This document shows positions 1-8,519 of a DNA stretch of 64,000 nucleotides, piece after piece. The stretch spans positions 91,816 to 155,815 of the forward strand of contig NZ_JADEYS010000010.1 in assembly GCF_015209595.1 (NCBI RefSeq), given 5' to 3'. The first letter of the stretch is position 1; every line of letters starts with the position of its first letter. Made by a program: the position numbers and the translations under genes. A model generated the notes under the pieces. It was not told the origin of the DNA, made no database searches, and was given only the letters and a program-made list of their open reading frames with translations. This DNA comes from Pontibacterium sinense (GTDB lineage: Bacteria > Pseudomonadota > Gammaproteobacteria > Pseudomonadales > Balneatricaceae).

Positions 1-275
1 TGAACGACCTTCGTCACCAGGCAGATCTGCCTGCGACCTTCCATCTGCAAGGCAATCTGACGTTGCCTGATCATCTGGTGCCTCATGCGCAACAGGATGA
101 AACCGGGACCCGTATGGAGGTCGCTCTGCAGGACAAGATGAGTACCATGCAGCAGTTGATTGGTTTGCCAGGTCTGGAAAACATGGATGTGCATCTGCCC
201 TCGCTGGAAGACCTCTACACCCACTTTATTGAGTCTCATGGTCAGCATGATGTGCGTCAGGAGGCCATCCGATGA
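1..275 (+). CDS. nosF: NosF, ABC transporter ATPase for nitrous-oxide reductase maturation (C-terminal end only)
   Basis: An open frame enters from the left edge (codons in phase from base 3) and ends in TGA at 273-275. It holds about 90 residues of a C-terminal tail and no Walker or signature motif, so the family call rests on position: the stop overlaps the start of nosY, and nosL follows, as in nosDFYL clusters. NosF is the cytoplasmic ATPase that works with the NosY permease to supply NosD during assembly of the copper centre of N2O reductase. The tail ends in an acidic and amphipathic stretch. The 5' part lies outside the window. The call is inferred mainly from synteny. Confidence 0.75.
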   Translation, partial: NDLRHQADLPATFHLQGNLTLPDHLVPHAQQDETGTRMEVALQDKMSTMQQLIGLPGLENMDVHLPSLEDLYTHFIESHGQHDVRQEAIR

Positions 276-1099
276 GTGCTATTTTTACCGTTGCGAATAA
301 AGAGTTTCACGATGGCTTGCGTAACCGCTGGGTGCTGTCGATCTGCATTATCTTCTCTGTACTGGCCATCGGGCTGGCCTATTTTGGCGCGGCTGCGGCC
401 GGTAAAGTCGGTTTTACCTCACTGTCATCCACCATCGTCAGTCTCGCCAGTCTGGCGGTATTTATCATTCCGCTGATCGCCCTGATGCTGGCGTATGATG
501 GCATTGTCGGAGAGGATGAAAACGGTACCTTGCTGTTGCTTATGACCTATCCGCTATCCCGCTGGCAACTCTTGCTGGGCAAAATGATGGGGCAGGGCGC
601 GGTGATGGCGTTTTCTACGCTGGTTGGATTTGGTTCATCGGCGCTGATGATGGGGGCTTTCTCCGATACCACCAGTTGGAGCGAGCTGTTTGGTCCGTAT
701 GCGGTGTTTATCTTCTCTGCGATGTTGCTCGGCTGGATCTTTATCGCGATTGCGTATGTGATCAGTGCATCCGTCTCGGAAAAGTCCAAAGCTGCCGGAA
801 TCGCCCTGATTGTCTGGTTCCTCTTTGTACTGGTGTTTGATCTGGGCTTGTTGGGCATGCTGGTAGGGACGCAGGGTAACGTGGATGAAACTTTGTTCCC
901 GTACCTGTTATTACTGAACCCAACGGATATTTTCCGTTTGGTGAATATCACCTATTTTGCGGACCAGAACCTGACGGGTTTGATGGCGATTGCCCAACAA
1001 ACTCAATTCTCGACCGTATCACTGTTTGGTGGTTTGTTAGTGTGGCTGGCACTGCCCGTCACGCTGGCGATGGCGATCTTTAATCGCCGTGGCCTGTAA
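272..1099 (+). CDS. nosY: NosY, ABC-2 type permease of nitrous-oxide reductase maturation
   Basis: This 275-residue protein is almost entirely hydrophobic, with about six membrane segments. A first segment lies near residues 22-42, then several follow between 55 and 200, and a last one sits near 250-270. The stretch DGIVGEDENGTLLLLMTYPLSR (residues about 75-96) is the cytosolic segment typical of ABC-2 permeases of the NosY type. The ATG overlaps the nosF stop by four bases (ATGA), implying translational coupling. NosY forms the membrane channel of NosDFY, which helps to deliver material for the Cu-S centre of periplasmic N2O reductase. nosL follows after 14 bases, so the three genes are one operon. 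Confidence 0.9.
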   Translation: MSAIFTVANKEFHDGLRNRWVLSICIIFSVLAIGLAYFGAAAAGKVGFTSLSSTIVSLASLAVFIIPLIALMLAYDGIVGEDENGTLLLLMTYPLSRWQLLLGKMMGQGAVMAFSTLVGFGSSALMMGAFSDTTSWSELFGPYAVFIFSAMLLGWIFIAIAYVISASVSEKSKAAGIALIVWFLFVLVFDLGLLGMLVGTQGNVDETLFPYLLLLNPTDIFRLVNITYFADQNLTGLMAIAQQTQFSTVSLFGGLLVWLALPVTLAMAIFNRRGL

Positions 1100-1113
1100 T
1101 TAGAGGGATTTGT

Positions 1114-1638
1114 ATGAAACGCCTATTTTGCATCTTATTTATGATATTGCCTCTGGGTCTGCTCTCAGGTTGCGGGGAGGACGATAAAAAGGCCGCGATG
1201 GTGCAGCAAGCGGTGGCGATCGAAAGCAGTGACGAATGCCATCTGTGTGGCATGATCATCACCAATTATCCCGGCCCTAAAGGTCAGCTATATTCGCGGG
1301 GAATACAGGGCAATATGAAGTTCTGCTCCACACGGGATATGTTTGCTTTTGTGGTTGACCCGGAAAACCAGCACAACATCCAGCAGGCGTTTGTTCACGA
1401 TATGGCAGTAACCCCTTGGGGCCATCCTGAGGAAGATACCTATATCGATGCGAAAAAAGCCTTTTACGTGATCGGCCACGGCAAAAAAGGTGCGATGGGA
1501 CCGACCTTAGCCAGCTTTGCTAAAAAGGCGGATGCGGATGCGTTTGCAGCATCGCAGGGTGGGCGGGTGCTCACGTTTGAAGAGATTACATTGGATGTGC
1601 TGGTGAGTATGAATAACGTCATGGGGCACTCAAAGTAA
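1114..1638 (+). CDS. nosL: NosL, copper-binding lipoprotein chaperone
   Basis: A 174-residue lipoprotein: the lipobox L-S-G-C ends at Cys20, after a hydrophobic leader. The NosL hallmark CHLCGM lies at residues 42-47, and further Met and His residues in the body fit Cu(I) binding. NosL is anchored to the outer membrane and passes Cu(I) to the NosDFY machinery or to N2O reductase. The start ATG follows the ribosome site AGAGGGA. It is the last gene of the nos cluster here and is followed by a convergent permease gene. Length and motif fit the family well. Confidence 0.95.
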   Translation: MKRLFCILFMILPLGLLSGCGEDDKKAAMVQQAVAIESSDECHLCGMIITNYPGPKGQLYSRGIQGNMKFCSTRDMFAFVVDPENQHNIQQAFVHDMAVTPWGHPEEDTYIDAKKAFYVIGHGKKGAMGPTLASFAKKADADAFAASQGGRVLTFEEITLDVLVSMNNVMGHSK

Positions 1639-1674
1639 CACTGCAATACAGGTGCTTGTTCAAGTGCTTGTCCA

Positions 1675-1691
1675 GGGGAGCTAAGCTCCCC
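1675..1691. terminator. Short hairpin between convergent nosL and the TauE gene
   Basis: GGGGAG (1675-1680) pairs with CTCCCC (1686-1691) over a five-base loop. It overlaps the stop codon of the leftward permease gene. No T-run follows on either strand, so termination is only a suggestion. Confidence 0.35.
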
Positions 1692-2448
1692 CCATCATCT
1701 GATACCCCGAGCGGGCTAGCCCGATGACCGATACAGAGATCAGTAACACCAGCGCAAGGTTACGAAAGCTCTTTTGGCCTGACCGTTTGAACAGGAACCG
1801 ACCCACACTCAGGCCTATAACCATCGGAACCAGAAAGACGATGCCCAGAGTGATCACTTCGTCCGTTAACAGGTTCTGATGACCGGTCCAGATCAACGCG
1901 TAGATGTCAGTGAATGCAAAAAAAGCAACCAGCGTTGCGCGTGTAGCAATCGGTGACATCTGGGTATAAAGCATCATCAACACAACCGGTAATCCACCGA
2001 TAGCAGCCGCCCCGTTGGCTAATCCAGAGACAAAACCAGTGGCCATTGGCAGGCGTGGGTTCGCATTTTTCTGTTCAAATCCCAGCAGCAATAGAATCGC
2101 GCATGCCAGCACCATCAGGCAGATCATCAATCGGGTATGGGCTTCCGGTAGGTGGGTCAGCAGCCAGACGCCAATGGGTGTGCAGATGAGCGTTCCGACC
2201 AACAGTTGTCCTAACAGTTTACGGTCAACCTGACGAAATACGCCCGGCAACAAGTGGATACTGGCAGCGATCTCCAGCATAAAAATTGTTGGTACCACCA
2301 TTTTTGGCGGCATAAACAGTGCAAGACTGGTCACGGTCAGTGAGGAAAAACCAAAACCGCTATAACCGCGTAGCACGGCGGCCCCAAGAATGATGGCGAT
2401 GGCGGGTAACAGTTGCCAGAGGGGCAGATCCAGTTGCAGTCCAAACAT
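1681..2448 (-). CDS. TauE/SafE family (DUF81) membrane permease
   Basis: A 255-residue hydrophobic protein with about eight membrane segments. It carries the family's N-terminal glycine-rich signature (GAAVLRGYSGFGFSSL, near residues 22-37) and the repeat-like second half (GFVSGLANGAAAIGGLPVV). Members export sulfite, sulfoacetate or other small organic anions across the inner membrane, but the substrate cannot be read from sequence. It is a single gene, convergent with nosL. The start ATG at 2446-2448 matches the usual family N-terminus. It sits next to a porin gene on the same strand but has no obvious functional link to the nos cluster. Confidence 0.85.
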   Translation of the reverse strand: MFGLQLDLPLWQLLPAIAIILGAAVLRGYSGFGFSSLTVTSLALFMPPKMVVPTIFMLEIAASIHLLPGVFRQVDRKLLGQLLVGTLICTPIGVWLLTHLPEAHTRLMICLMVLACAILLLLGFEQKNANPRLPMATGFVSGLANGAAAIGGLPVVLMMLYTQMSPIATRATLVAFFAFTDIYALIWTGHQNLLTDEVITLGIVFLVPMVIGLSVGRFLFKRSGQKSFRNLALVLLISVSVIGLARSGYQMMGGA

Positions 2449-2575
2449 AAGAGGTTCCAGCTCAAAAAGTGTGTGTTCTTGAGGCTAGGAGGATGGTTGA
2501 AGTGCCGTTAGCACCAACGTGCAGGGGGCTCTGAGGCCAGTATTATTTGGTTACGATAGTGTATTGCGGCCAGAA

Positions 2576-2619
2576 TAAGAAAAGCCGTAGCTTCAAGGAA
2601 GGGGGACAGAAGCTACGGC
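2576..2619 (-). terminator. Rho-independent terminator of the porin gene
   Basis: An 11-bp perfect inverted repeat (GCCGTAGCTTC at 2584-2594 with GAAGCTACGGC at 2609-2619) lies 28 bases past the porin stop. Read on the minus strand it is followed by TTTTCTTATT. Confidence 0.85.
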
Positions 2620-2646
2620 AAGGGTGTGCTTTTTAAAAGGGCTGGA

Positions 2647-3726
2647 TTACCAGCTCAGGGAAGCACCTACAGCGATCTGATCAGTTTCAGCGCCTGCTAC
2701 GTCGTGCATATCGTATTCAACGATGAACTTCAGGTTGCTGTTTACATCGTAGAACCATGCAACGGAATCCAGTTCAGCGGTTGTTGTAACGTTAGTTGCG
2801 CTGGTGGTGTCAGTTTCGCCGTGGGACAGGACGAAGCGGTGTGCACCAGTGGTATAAGAGGCCTGAACAAGGTAGCCGTCACTGTCCAGTTCGCTGGTCA
2901 GCAGTCGATCTGCAAGTGCAGAGCTGATGCCTTCCTGGTCAAAACCTGATGCAGTCAACTGGAAGCCAGCCATGGATACGCGAGCACCGTACGCCAGGCC
3001 CGTTGCATCGACATTGTTGGCTTCATTTTCGCCGGAAGCACCACCGATCCATGCGTTAAATTTACCGCCATCGAACTCAGTTGCATACGTTGCTTCTGCT
3101 TCAAAACGTACAGAGTTGTTGGTGTTCGCATCCGCAGACTCACCGCTCTGTGGATCCAGAATGGATGCCGCTACCTGGAAGCCGCTCATGTTTGGCGTGC
3201 GGTAAGTGATCTGTGCTTTAGGCACTGCATATGGGTAACCGGTAGAGATGTTACCGAAGGTCACGCCGCCAGAGTTTGCCATAGGTACACCGGTACCCAG
3301 CAGCAGTTCGTCACTGAAGATATTGGTACGGGCGTAAATGCCGAAGTCTTTACCGAACAGAACCTGACCGAAGTCACCGTCTACAGTCGCGTAGAACTGA
3401 CGAACATCAATCGCTGTATCAGTAACCTGGTTGCTACCGTCGTTGATGGTTACCCAGAAAGAGGAGCGACCGCCCACTTTCAGATCACCCATATCTTTAT
3501 TGACGTTGAAGCCGATGTAGTTAGGCAGGAAGCCCATACGTACACGCTGTTGTTTTTCGTTGGTTGCTTCGTTGTCTGTAGCTGTGAAGAATGCGTTGAA
3601 ATGACCATCAGCAGAGAAGTTAGTGCCGTCCTGATCGTAAAGGGTAATGCCTGCGTGTGCCTGTGTTGCCATAGCTACGGACAGTGCTACCGGGCAAAGC
3701 TTCAGCATCAATTTATTATTTTTCAT
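2647..3726 (-). CDS. Gram-negative general porin
   Basis: A 359-residue outer-membrane beta-barrel. The N-terminus is a signal peptide with cleavage expected after A-H-A (about residue 26). The mature protein starts with ITLYDQDGTNFSADG and has alternating polar and hydrophobic strands throughout. The last residue is an aromatic Trp after a final strand, the usual BAM targeting signal. The loop motif YPYAVPKAQITYRTP resembles porins of Pseudomonas, Marinobacterium and Vibrio type. Its substrate is unknown. It stands alone, with a strong terminator downstream and a long intergenic region upstream shared with ercA. Confidence 0.92.
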   Translation of the reverse strand: MKNNKLMLKLCPVALSVAMATQAHAGITLYDQDGTNFSADGHFNAFFTATDNEATNEKQQRVRMGFLPNYIGFNVNKDMGDLKVGGRSSFWVTINDGSNQVTDTAIDVRQFYATVDGDFGQVLFGKDFGIYARTNIFSDELLLGTGVPMANSGGVTFGNISTGYPYAVPKAQITYRTPNMSGFQVAASILDPQSGESADANTNNSVRFEAEATYATEFDGGKFNAWIGGASGENEANNVDATGLAYGARVSMAGFQLTASGFDQEGISSALADRLLTSELDSDGYLVQASYTTGAHRFVLSHGETDTTSATNVTTTAELDSVAWFYDVNSNLKFIVEYDMHDVAGAETDQIAVGASLSW

Positions 3727-4258
3727 GGTGTCCCCATTCGAAGGTAAAAGAATGTTGGTTTGCGATAGGCCGATTATTCGGAACGGGGGCGTTTCAAGGA
3801 ATCGCGCTTTCGGGCTGATTTCCCGACACTTTGGGGGATGTTCCCAAGGGGGAGAGTATTAAGACTGATGGTGTGGGTCGGGAAGTAAGACCAGAGGCGC
3901 GCGACGCGAACTAGCGCTTTAGGTGGGTCGGTAGTAGTGCTTTTTTTTGCGAATGCACACAGAGTGGTTAACGCAAATTATCCCTGTCTAATGTTACGCA
4001 CCCGTTGCAGAACAGGATAGTAAAGTTGGCCTGTCAGGGCGCTCGCTTTAGGTCAGAAACGAATGCAATGCAGTAACTTAGAAGTATTCGCATCTGAAGA
4101 CTGGTGTATTATCCTTGTCTCTATAGAGAATTGTCCGTTATATAGAATTGTAGAGTGCGAAACAGCGCATATAAGTGTCTGTGGAAACAGACCATAACAA
4201 TAAAAAGGAAGCCGGTATGCCACGGGATGGGCATTCTACCGGTTAAGAGTTAGCCTCG
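3727..4258. other. Intergenic region between porin and ercA
   Basis: No gene is seen in these 532 bases. The region must hold the leftward porin promoter and the rightward ercA promoter. A short palindrome CTCTATAGAG lies near 4121-4130, and the leader hairpin described separately sits just before ercA. No sigma-54 site or FNR box was recognised. Confidence 0.6.
4212..4242 (+). promoter_or_regulatory. Leader hairpin immediately upstream of ercA
   Basis: CCGGTA (4212-4217) pairs with TACCGG (4237-4242), and TGCC pairs with GGCA inside. No T-run follows. It ends 16 bases before the ercA ATG, just before the weak ribosome site AAGAG. It could affect translation or mRNA stability; the role is inferred. 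Confidence 0.4.
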
Positions 4259-5422
4259 ATGAGTAGTGACATTTCAAGTCTTCGAAAGTTCGTATCACCC
4301 GAGATCATCTTTGGTGAAGGCGCACGTAAAACTGTTGCCAATTATGCGCGTACCTTTGGTGCCCGCCGCGTGCTGCTGGTGTCTGATCCCGGTGTGGCTC
4401 AGGCGGGTTGGGTACGTGACGTTGAACTGTCGCTAGAAGAACAGGATATTGATTACGTCACCTTTACGGAAATCTCGCCGAACCCGCGTGCGGAAGAGGT
4501 GATGAAAGGTGCACACTTCTATAAAGAACACGACTGCAACGTCATTGTTGCTGTTGGTGGTGGTAGCCCGATGGATTGCGCCAAGGGCATTGGCATTATT
4601 TCCGCCAATGGTGGCGACATTCTCAGTTACGAGGGGGTGGACACGATTCATCTCCCAATCCCGCCACTGATCTTTATTCCGACGACGGCGGGTACCTCTG
4701 CCGATGTTTCCCAGTTTGCGATCATCTCCGATCAGCAGGAGAAGGTGAAAATCTCCATCGTCAGCAAGGCGGTTGTCCCTGATGTCGCGTTGATCGATCC
4801 GGAAACCACCATGACCATGGATCCGTTTCTCACCGCGTGTACGGGTGTCGATGCGCTGGTACATGCGATTGAAGCCTTTGTATCAACCGGTGCCGGTGCG
4901 CTCACCGATATGCATGCGCTGGATGCGATTCGTCTGATCAGTCACAACCTGAAACCGCTGGTGGCTGACCCTAGTAATCTGCAGTTGCGTGAACAGGTAA
5001 TGCTGGGTGCGATGAAAGCAGGTCTGGCATTTTCCAATGCGATCTTAGGTGCCGTACACGCGATGTCGCACAGTCTGGGTGGCTGGCTCGATCTGCCGCA
5101 TGGCTTGTGTAATGCCATGCTGTTGGAACACGTAATCGCCTATAACTATCCCAATGCGCAGGATCGTTTCAAGGTGGTTGCCGAAACCATGGGATTGGAT
5201 ACACGCGGTCTCGGCCCGACAGAGATCAAAGCACGCTTGATGAGTGCGGTAATTGAACTGAAGCGGGACGTCGGTTTAAGCCAGAAACTTGCAGAAAATG
5301 GCGTGGGTCTAAGTGATATCCCGGTATTGTCGGATAAAGCGATGAAAGACCCGTGCATCCTGACGAATCCGCGGAAGTCCAGTAAGCGTGACGTCGAGGT
5401 TGTCTATGAAGAAGCGCTCTGA
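4259..5422 (+). CDS. ercA: ErcA, iron-containing alcohol dehydrogenase-like protein
   Basis: A 387-residue group III (Fe-dependent) alcohol dehydrogenase. It has the nucleotide-binding GGGSPMD motif at residues 100-106. The four metal ligands are in place: D198, H202, H267 and H281, with the same 4- and 14-residue spacing as FucO. Its closest known context is ErcA of Pseudomonas, which sits beside the sensor kinase ErcS and is needed for normal induction of the PQQ ethanol oxidation system. The real reaction and substrate are not established. The 3' end overlaps the kinase gene that follows by 17 bases, so the two are cotranscribed and probably coupled. Confidence 0.9.
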   Translation: MSSDISSLRKFVSPEIIFGEGARKTVANYARTFGARRVLLVSDPGVAQAGWVRDVELSLEEQDIDYVTFTEISPNPRAEEVMKGAHFYKEHDCNVIVAVGGGSPMDCAKGIGIISANGGDILSYEGVDTIHLPIPPLIFIPTTAGTSADVSQFAIISDQQEKVKISIVSKAVVPDVALIDPETTMTMDPFLTACTGVDALVHAIEAFVSTGAGALTDMHALDAIRLISHNLKPLVADPSNLQLREQVMLGAMKAGLAFSNAILGAVHAMSHSLGGWLDLPHGLCNAMLLEHVIAYNYPNAQDRFKVVAETMGLDTRGLGPTEIKARLMSAVIELKRDVGLSQKLAENGVGLSDIPVLSDKAMKDPCILTNPRKSSKRDVEVVYEEAL

Positions 5423-7133
5423 TCAGGCCACTGTTGATGACCTGATTGGTCTCGGTAACCAGTCTGCGCGTAAAAGTTACTACGCTGAACTGGTCACCAA
5501 GCTTGAAGAGCTGGAGACCGAGCGTAACCGTTACAAATGGCTGTTTGAGAATGCCCTGCACGGTATCTTTCAGGCCGACTTTTCGGGTGGCTTGCGGGCA
5601 GCCAATCCTGCTATTGCTAAAATTTGTGGCTATGACTCTGCCGAAGAGATTCTCGATCAGATTCAGCATATCGATGATCAGCTGTTTGTGTCCGTACGGG
5701 ACTACGAATTTGTGACCAGTTACCTGAAAGCCAGTGGGCAGGTCTTCGGCTTTGAGACCCAGCTGCGCCGCAAAGATGGTAAGACTGTCAACGTCTCGCT
5801 CAACGTATTGCTGAAACAGGATGGCGATACACCGGTTATTGAAGCCTTTGTTCAGGACATTACCGAACGCAAGAAAGCGCAGGACAACCTGAAGCAGCTG
5901 AACGAAGAGCTGGAAGGACGGGTTGAAGAGCGCACCCATGAACTGGTTAGCCTGAACGACAAACTCTGGCGGGAGATCGCCGAGCGTGAATCCGCGCAGA
6001 AAGAACTGAAAGTCGCCAAAGAGATCGCGGAGCAGGCCAACACCAGTAAAGATAAGTATCTGGCCGCGGCCAGCCATGACTTGCTGCAACCGATGAATGC
6101 CGCCCGTTTGCTGGTATCAACATTACGCGAACGGGAACTGGCGGGTGAAGACGGGCATCTGGTCGAGCGTGTGCATATGGCGCTGGATAATGCTGAAGAG
6201 CTGCTAACCGACCTGCTGGATATCTCTAAACTGGATCAGAATGCAGTAAAACCTGACTTGGGTGAATACAGTATTCAGGCCCTGTTATCACCGTTGGTGT
6301 CCGAGTTTCAGACAGTGGCTCAGGATTCAGGCCTCGTGCTGGCATTTGTTCCTTCCAATTTAGTGGTCACCACCGATCCACGTTTGTTGATACGTATTCT
6401 GCGTAACTTCCTCTCCAATGCCATCCGCTACACCAACGAGGGCCGTGTCCTCATAGGGTGTCGCCGTAGTGGCGATAGGGTACAGATTCAGGTTTGGGAT
6501 ACCGGCATCGGGATTCCAGATGACCGTCTGAACGATGTTTTCAAAGAGTTTCACCAGTTACATCAGAAGAAAGCCAAGCGTGCAGGCGTTGGTTTAGGAT
6601 TGGCGATAGTGGATCGGATCGCCCGGATGCTGGAGCATCCCGTGAAGGTCAGATCGGTGGTTGGTGCCGGATCAGTATTTTCGATCGACGTCCCGTTATC
6701 GACCAATCAATCCCGTCAGGTTCAGGTGTCGTCACAAATGGCCGTACCGATGGACCAGCTGGATCAGACGCGGGTGTTGGTGATCGACAATGAGGAAAAT
6801 ATTCTCGTCAGTATGGCCGCATTGCTGGGGCAATGGGGCTGCGAAGTGATGACGGCAACTGATGAGCTGGATGCGTTACAGCAGATCGAACGTACGGGTA
6901 TCGTGCCGGAAGTGATGATGGCCGACTACCATTTGGATGATGATAAAACTGGTACGGATGCCATCGGTTATGTGCGTGATATGTTGGGCATTGAGATTCC
7001 GGCGATGGTGATCACTGCTGATCGCAGCGACGAATGCCGACAGCTGTTCCGAGAGTTGGGGCTGCCGGTGCTGAACAAACCCGTGAAGCCGGGTAAGTTA
7101 CGGGCGTTGCTAACCCATCTGCTGCAGGCGTAA
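5406..7133 (+). CDS. ercS: ErcS-like hybrid sensor histidine kinase (PAS-HisKA-HATPase-REC)
   Basis: A cytoplasmic kinase of 575 residues with no membrane segment. Order: one PAS domain (about 40-155), a coiled coil (160-215), a HisKA box with H224 in ASHDLLQPMNAARL, an HATPase with the N-box FLSNAIRYT and the G-boxes DTGIGIP and GVGLGLAIVD, and a C-terminal receiver whose acceptor is D507 in ADYHLDD, with Lys in LNKPVKP. A GTG at 5388 is also possible, but ATG 5406 has GAGG at good spacing. It overlaps ercA, as the Pseudomonas erc genes are linked. The HDLLQPMNAARL box is shared with the NahK-like kinase downstream, so the two kinases are related. The signal is unknown. Confidence 0.88.
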   Translation: MKKRSDQATVDDLIGLGNQSARKSYYAELVTKLEELETERNRYKWLFENALHGIFQADFSGGLRAANPAIAKICGYDSAEEILDQIQHIDDQLFVSVRDYEFVTSYLKASGQVFGFETQLRRKDGKTVNVSLNVLLKQDGDTPVIEAFVQDITERKKAQDNLKQLNEELEGRVEERTHELVSLNDKLWREIAERESAQKELKVAKEIAEQANTSKDKYLAAASHDLLQPMNAARLLVSTLRERELAGEDGHLVERVHMALDNAEELLTDLLDISKLDQNAVKPDLGEYSIQALLSPLVSEFQTVAQDSGLVLAFVPSNLVVTTDPRLLIRILRNFLSNAIRYTNEGRVLIGCRRSGDRVQIQVWDTGIGIPDDRLNDVFKEFHQLHQKKAKRAGVGLGLAIVDRIARMLEHPVKVRSVVGAGSVFSIDVPLSTNQSRQVQVSSQMAVPMDQLDQTRVLVIDNEENILVSMAALLGQWGCEVMTATDELDALQQIERTGIVPEVMMADYHLDDDKTGTDAIGYVRDMLGIEIPAMVITADRSDECRQLFRELGLPVLNKPVKPGKLRALLTHLLQA

Positions 7134-7176
7134 AACAACTGTCTGGCGCTGCGTGACATCTGAAAGATCGTCGAAT

Positions 7177-7206
7177 AAAAACCAGTACTTAAGTACTGGT
7201 TTTTTT
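7177..7206. terminator. Strong bidirectional rho-independent terminator
   Basis: A perfect palindromic stem ACCAGTACTTAAGTACTGGT (7181-7200) is flanked by AAAA on the left and a T-run on the right. It separates the ercA-ercS unit from nosP-nahK. Confidence 0.92.
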
Positions 7207-7276
7207 ATGGGCGAATATTGGTAAATCTTTCTGAATCAACAGGTTGTCATATTTTTGGCGAGTAAGGAAAAACCCA

Positions 7277-7338
7277 TATTCAGGTCACAAGTAGTATTCA
7301 GGTCGTTTTGGCTGCCCCCTACAATAGTTGTATTCAGG
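7277..7338 (+). promoter_or_regulatory. Three TATTCAGG direct repeats in the nosP promoter region
   Basis: TATTCAGG starts at 7277, 7295 and 7331, i.e. at offsets of 18 and 36 bases. The first two copies share ten bases (TATTCAGGTC). They lie in the short gap between the ercS terminator and nosP. They may be regulator sites; no known box was matched. Confidence 0.4.
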
Positions 7339-7361
7339 CTAAATCCCGGTGGTATCAGACG

Positions 7362-8519
7362 ATGCGCTCTACATCCGTTTTTACTGCAGCTTCGTTCAGT
7401 CGGTCCCCCGATCAGGCTGCCGCAGAACTCCGACAGCAATTTCTGCATGATGAACTGGAGTTCATCCTATTTTTCTGTTCGGCAGAATACGATCTGGAGC
7501 AGCTTGCATCTGCCATGAACAGGGAGTTTGGCAGCATTCGCCTGGCGGGTTGCACCACTGCCGGGGAGATTACGCCGCAAGGTTACGGTCAGGGTTGTAT
7601 CACCGCGATAGGCTTTCGGGCCGGGCGTTTTGCGGTGGCCGCTGCCGGTGTCCAGAAACTGGATAACGTCAGCCTCACAGATGCGCAATCGATGGTCGAC
7701 AATCTGATTAGCGAGTGTCGTAAGAAAGAAGTTGCGCCGATCAAAGGCAACAGTTTTGCGCTAACCCTGTTTGACGGTCTCTCCATTCAGGAAGAGATGG
7801 TACTGGTGTCTTTGAACGCTGCGCTAGGCAGTATTCCAAGCTTTGGCGGTTCTGCCGGTGATGATATCCATCTGACAAACACCCATGTTTTTTTTGACGG
7901 TAAATTCCATACCGAAGCCGCTGTCGTCCTGCTGTTTAATACCGGTTGTGACTTTGAAGTATTCAGTACTCACCATATGCTCAATAGCAGCGAAAAGCTG
8001 GTGGTCACGGCTGCTGACCCGGATGGACGTTGTGTACTGGAACTGAATGCTGAACCCGCTGCGTTGGAATATGCCCGTGCGATTGGGCTTACGCTGGAAG
8101 ACCTTAACCACGAAGTGTTTGCGCTGAACCCCATCGCGGTGAAACTGGGTGATGAATACTTCGTCCGCTCTATTCAGCAGGTCAACGATGACTTGAGCCT
8201 GACATTCTACTGTGCGGTGGAGAAGGGCATCGTTATGACGGTGATGGAGCCCGGACCGATTATTCCGAATCTGGAGAAAGAGCTGGCCGGGATCAAGGAG
8301 GAGGTCGGAGAGCCACAGATCATTATTGGCTGCGACTGCTTCCTGCGCCGTCTGGAGATTGAGCTGTCAGGTATTCGTGATGAAGTATCCGAGATCCTGC
8401 GGCGTAATAAGGTGGTCGGATTTAACACCTACGGCGAACAGAATGCCGGGATGCATGTAAACCAAACCTTTACCGGTGTGGCGATCGGTCAGTGCCCGCA
8501 GGGTGACGGCCATGAATGA
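7362..8519 (+). CDS. nosP: NosP-type FIST domain sensor protein (nitric-oxide sensing haemoprotein)
   Basis: About 385 residues with a FIST N domain followed by FIST_C, and no membrane segment. FIST marks include LAGCTTAGEI, FGGSAGDDI and IIGCDCFLRRLEIE near the C-terminus. In Pseudomonas aeruginosa the FIST protein PA1975 (NosP) binds haem, senses NO and regulates the co-transcribed kinase NahK (PA1976). Here too the next gene is a NahK-like hybrid kinase, overlapping by eight bases. A longer TTG-initiated form from 7308 is open, but ATG 7362 is preferred, with GGTGG eight bases upstream. Haem binding is inferred from the family; the haem ligand was not assigned. Confidence 0.85.
   Translation: MRSTSVFTAASFSRSPDQAAAELRQQFLHDELEFILFFCSAEYDLEQLASAMNREFGSIRLAGCTTAGEITPQGYGQGCITAIGFRAGRFAVAAAGVQKLDNVSLTDAQSMVDNLISECRKKEVAPIKGNSFALTLFDGLSIQEEMVLVSLNAALGSIPSFGGSAGDDIHLTNTHVFFDGKFHTEAAVVLLFNTGCDFEVFSTHHMLNSSEKLVVTAADPDGRCVLELNAEPAALEYARAIGLTLEDLNHEVFALNPIAVKLGDEYFVRSIQQVNDDLSLTFYCAVEKGIVMTVMEPGPIIPNLEKELAGIKEEVGEPQIIIGCDCFLRRLEIELSGIRDEVSEILRRNKVVGFNTYGEQNAGMHVNQTFTGVAIGQCPQGDGHE

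Noticed and set aside
5226..6089. 287-codon leftward frame over ercA and the kinase gene
   Set aside because: Antisense to two well-supported genes with clear domain content.
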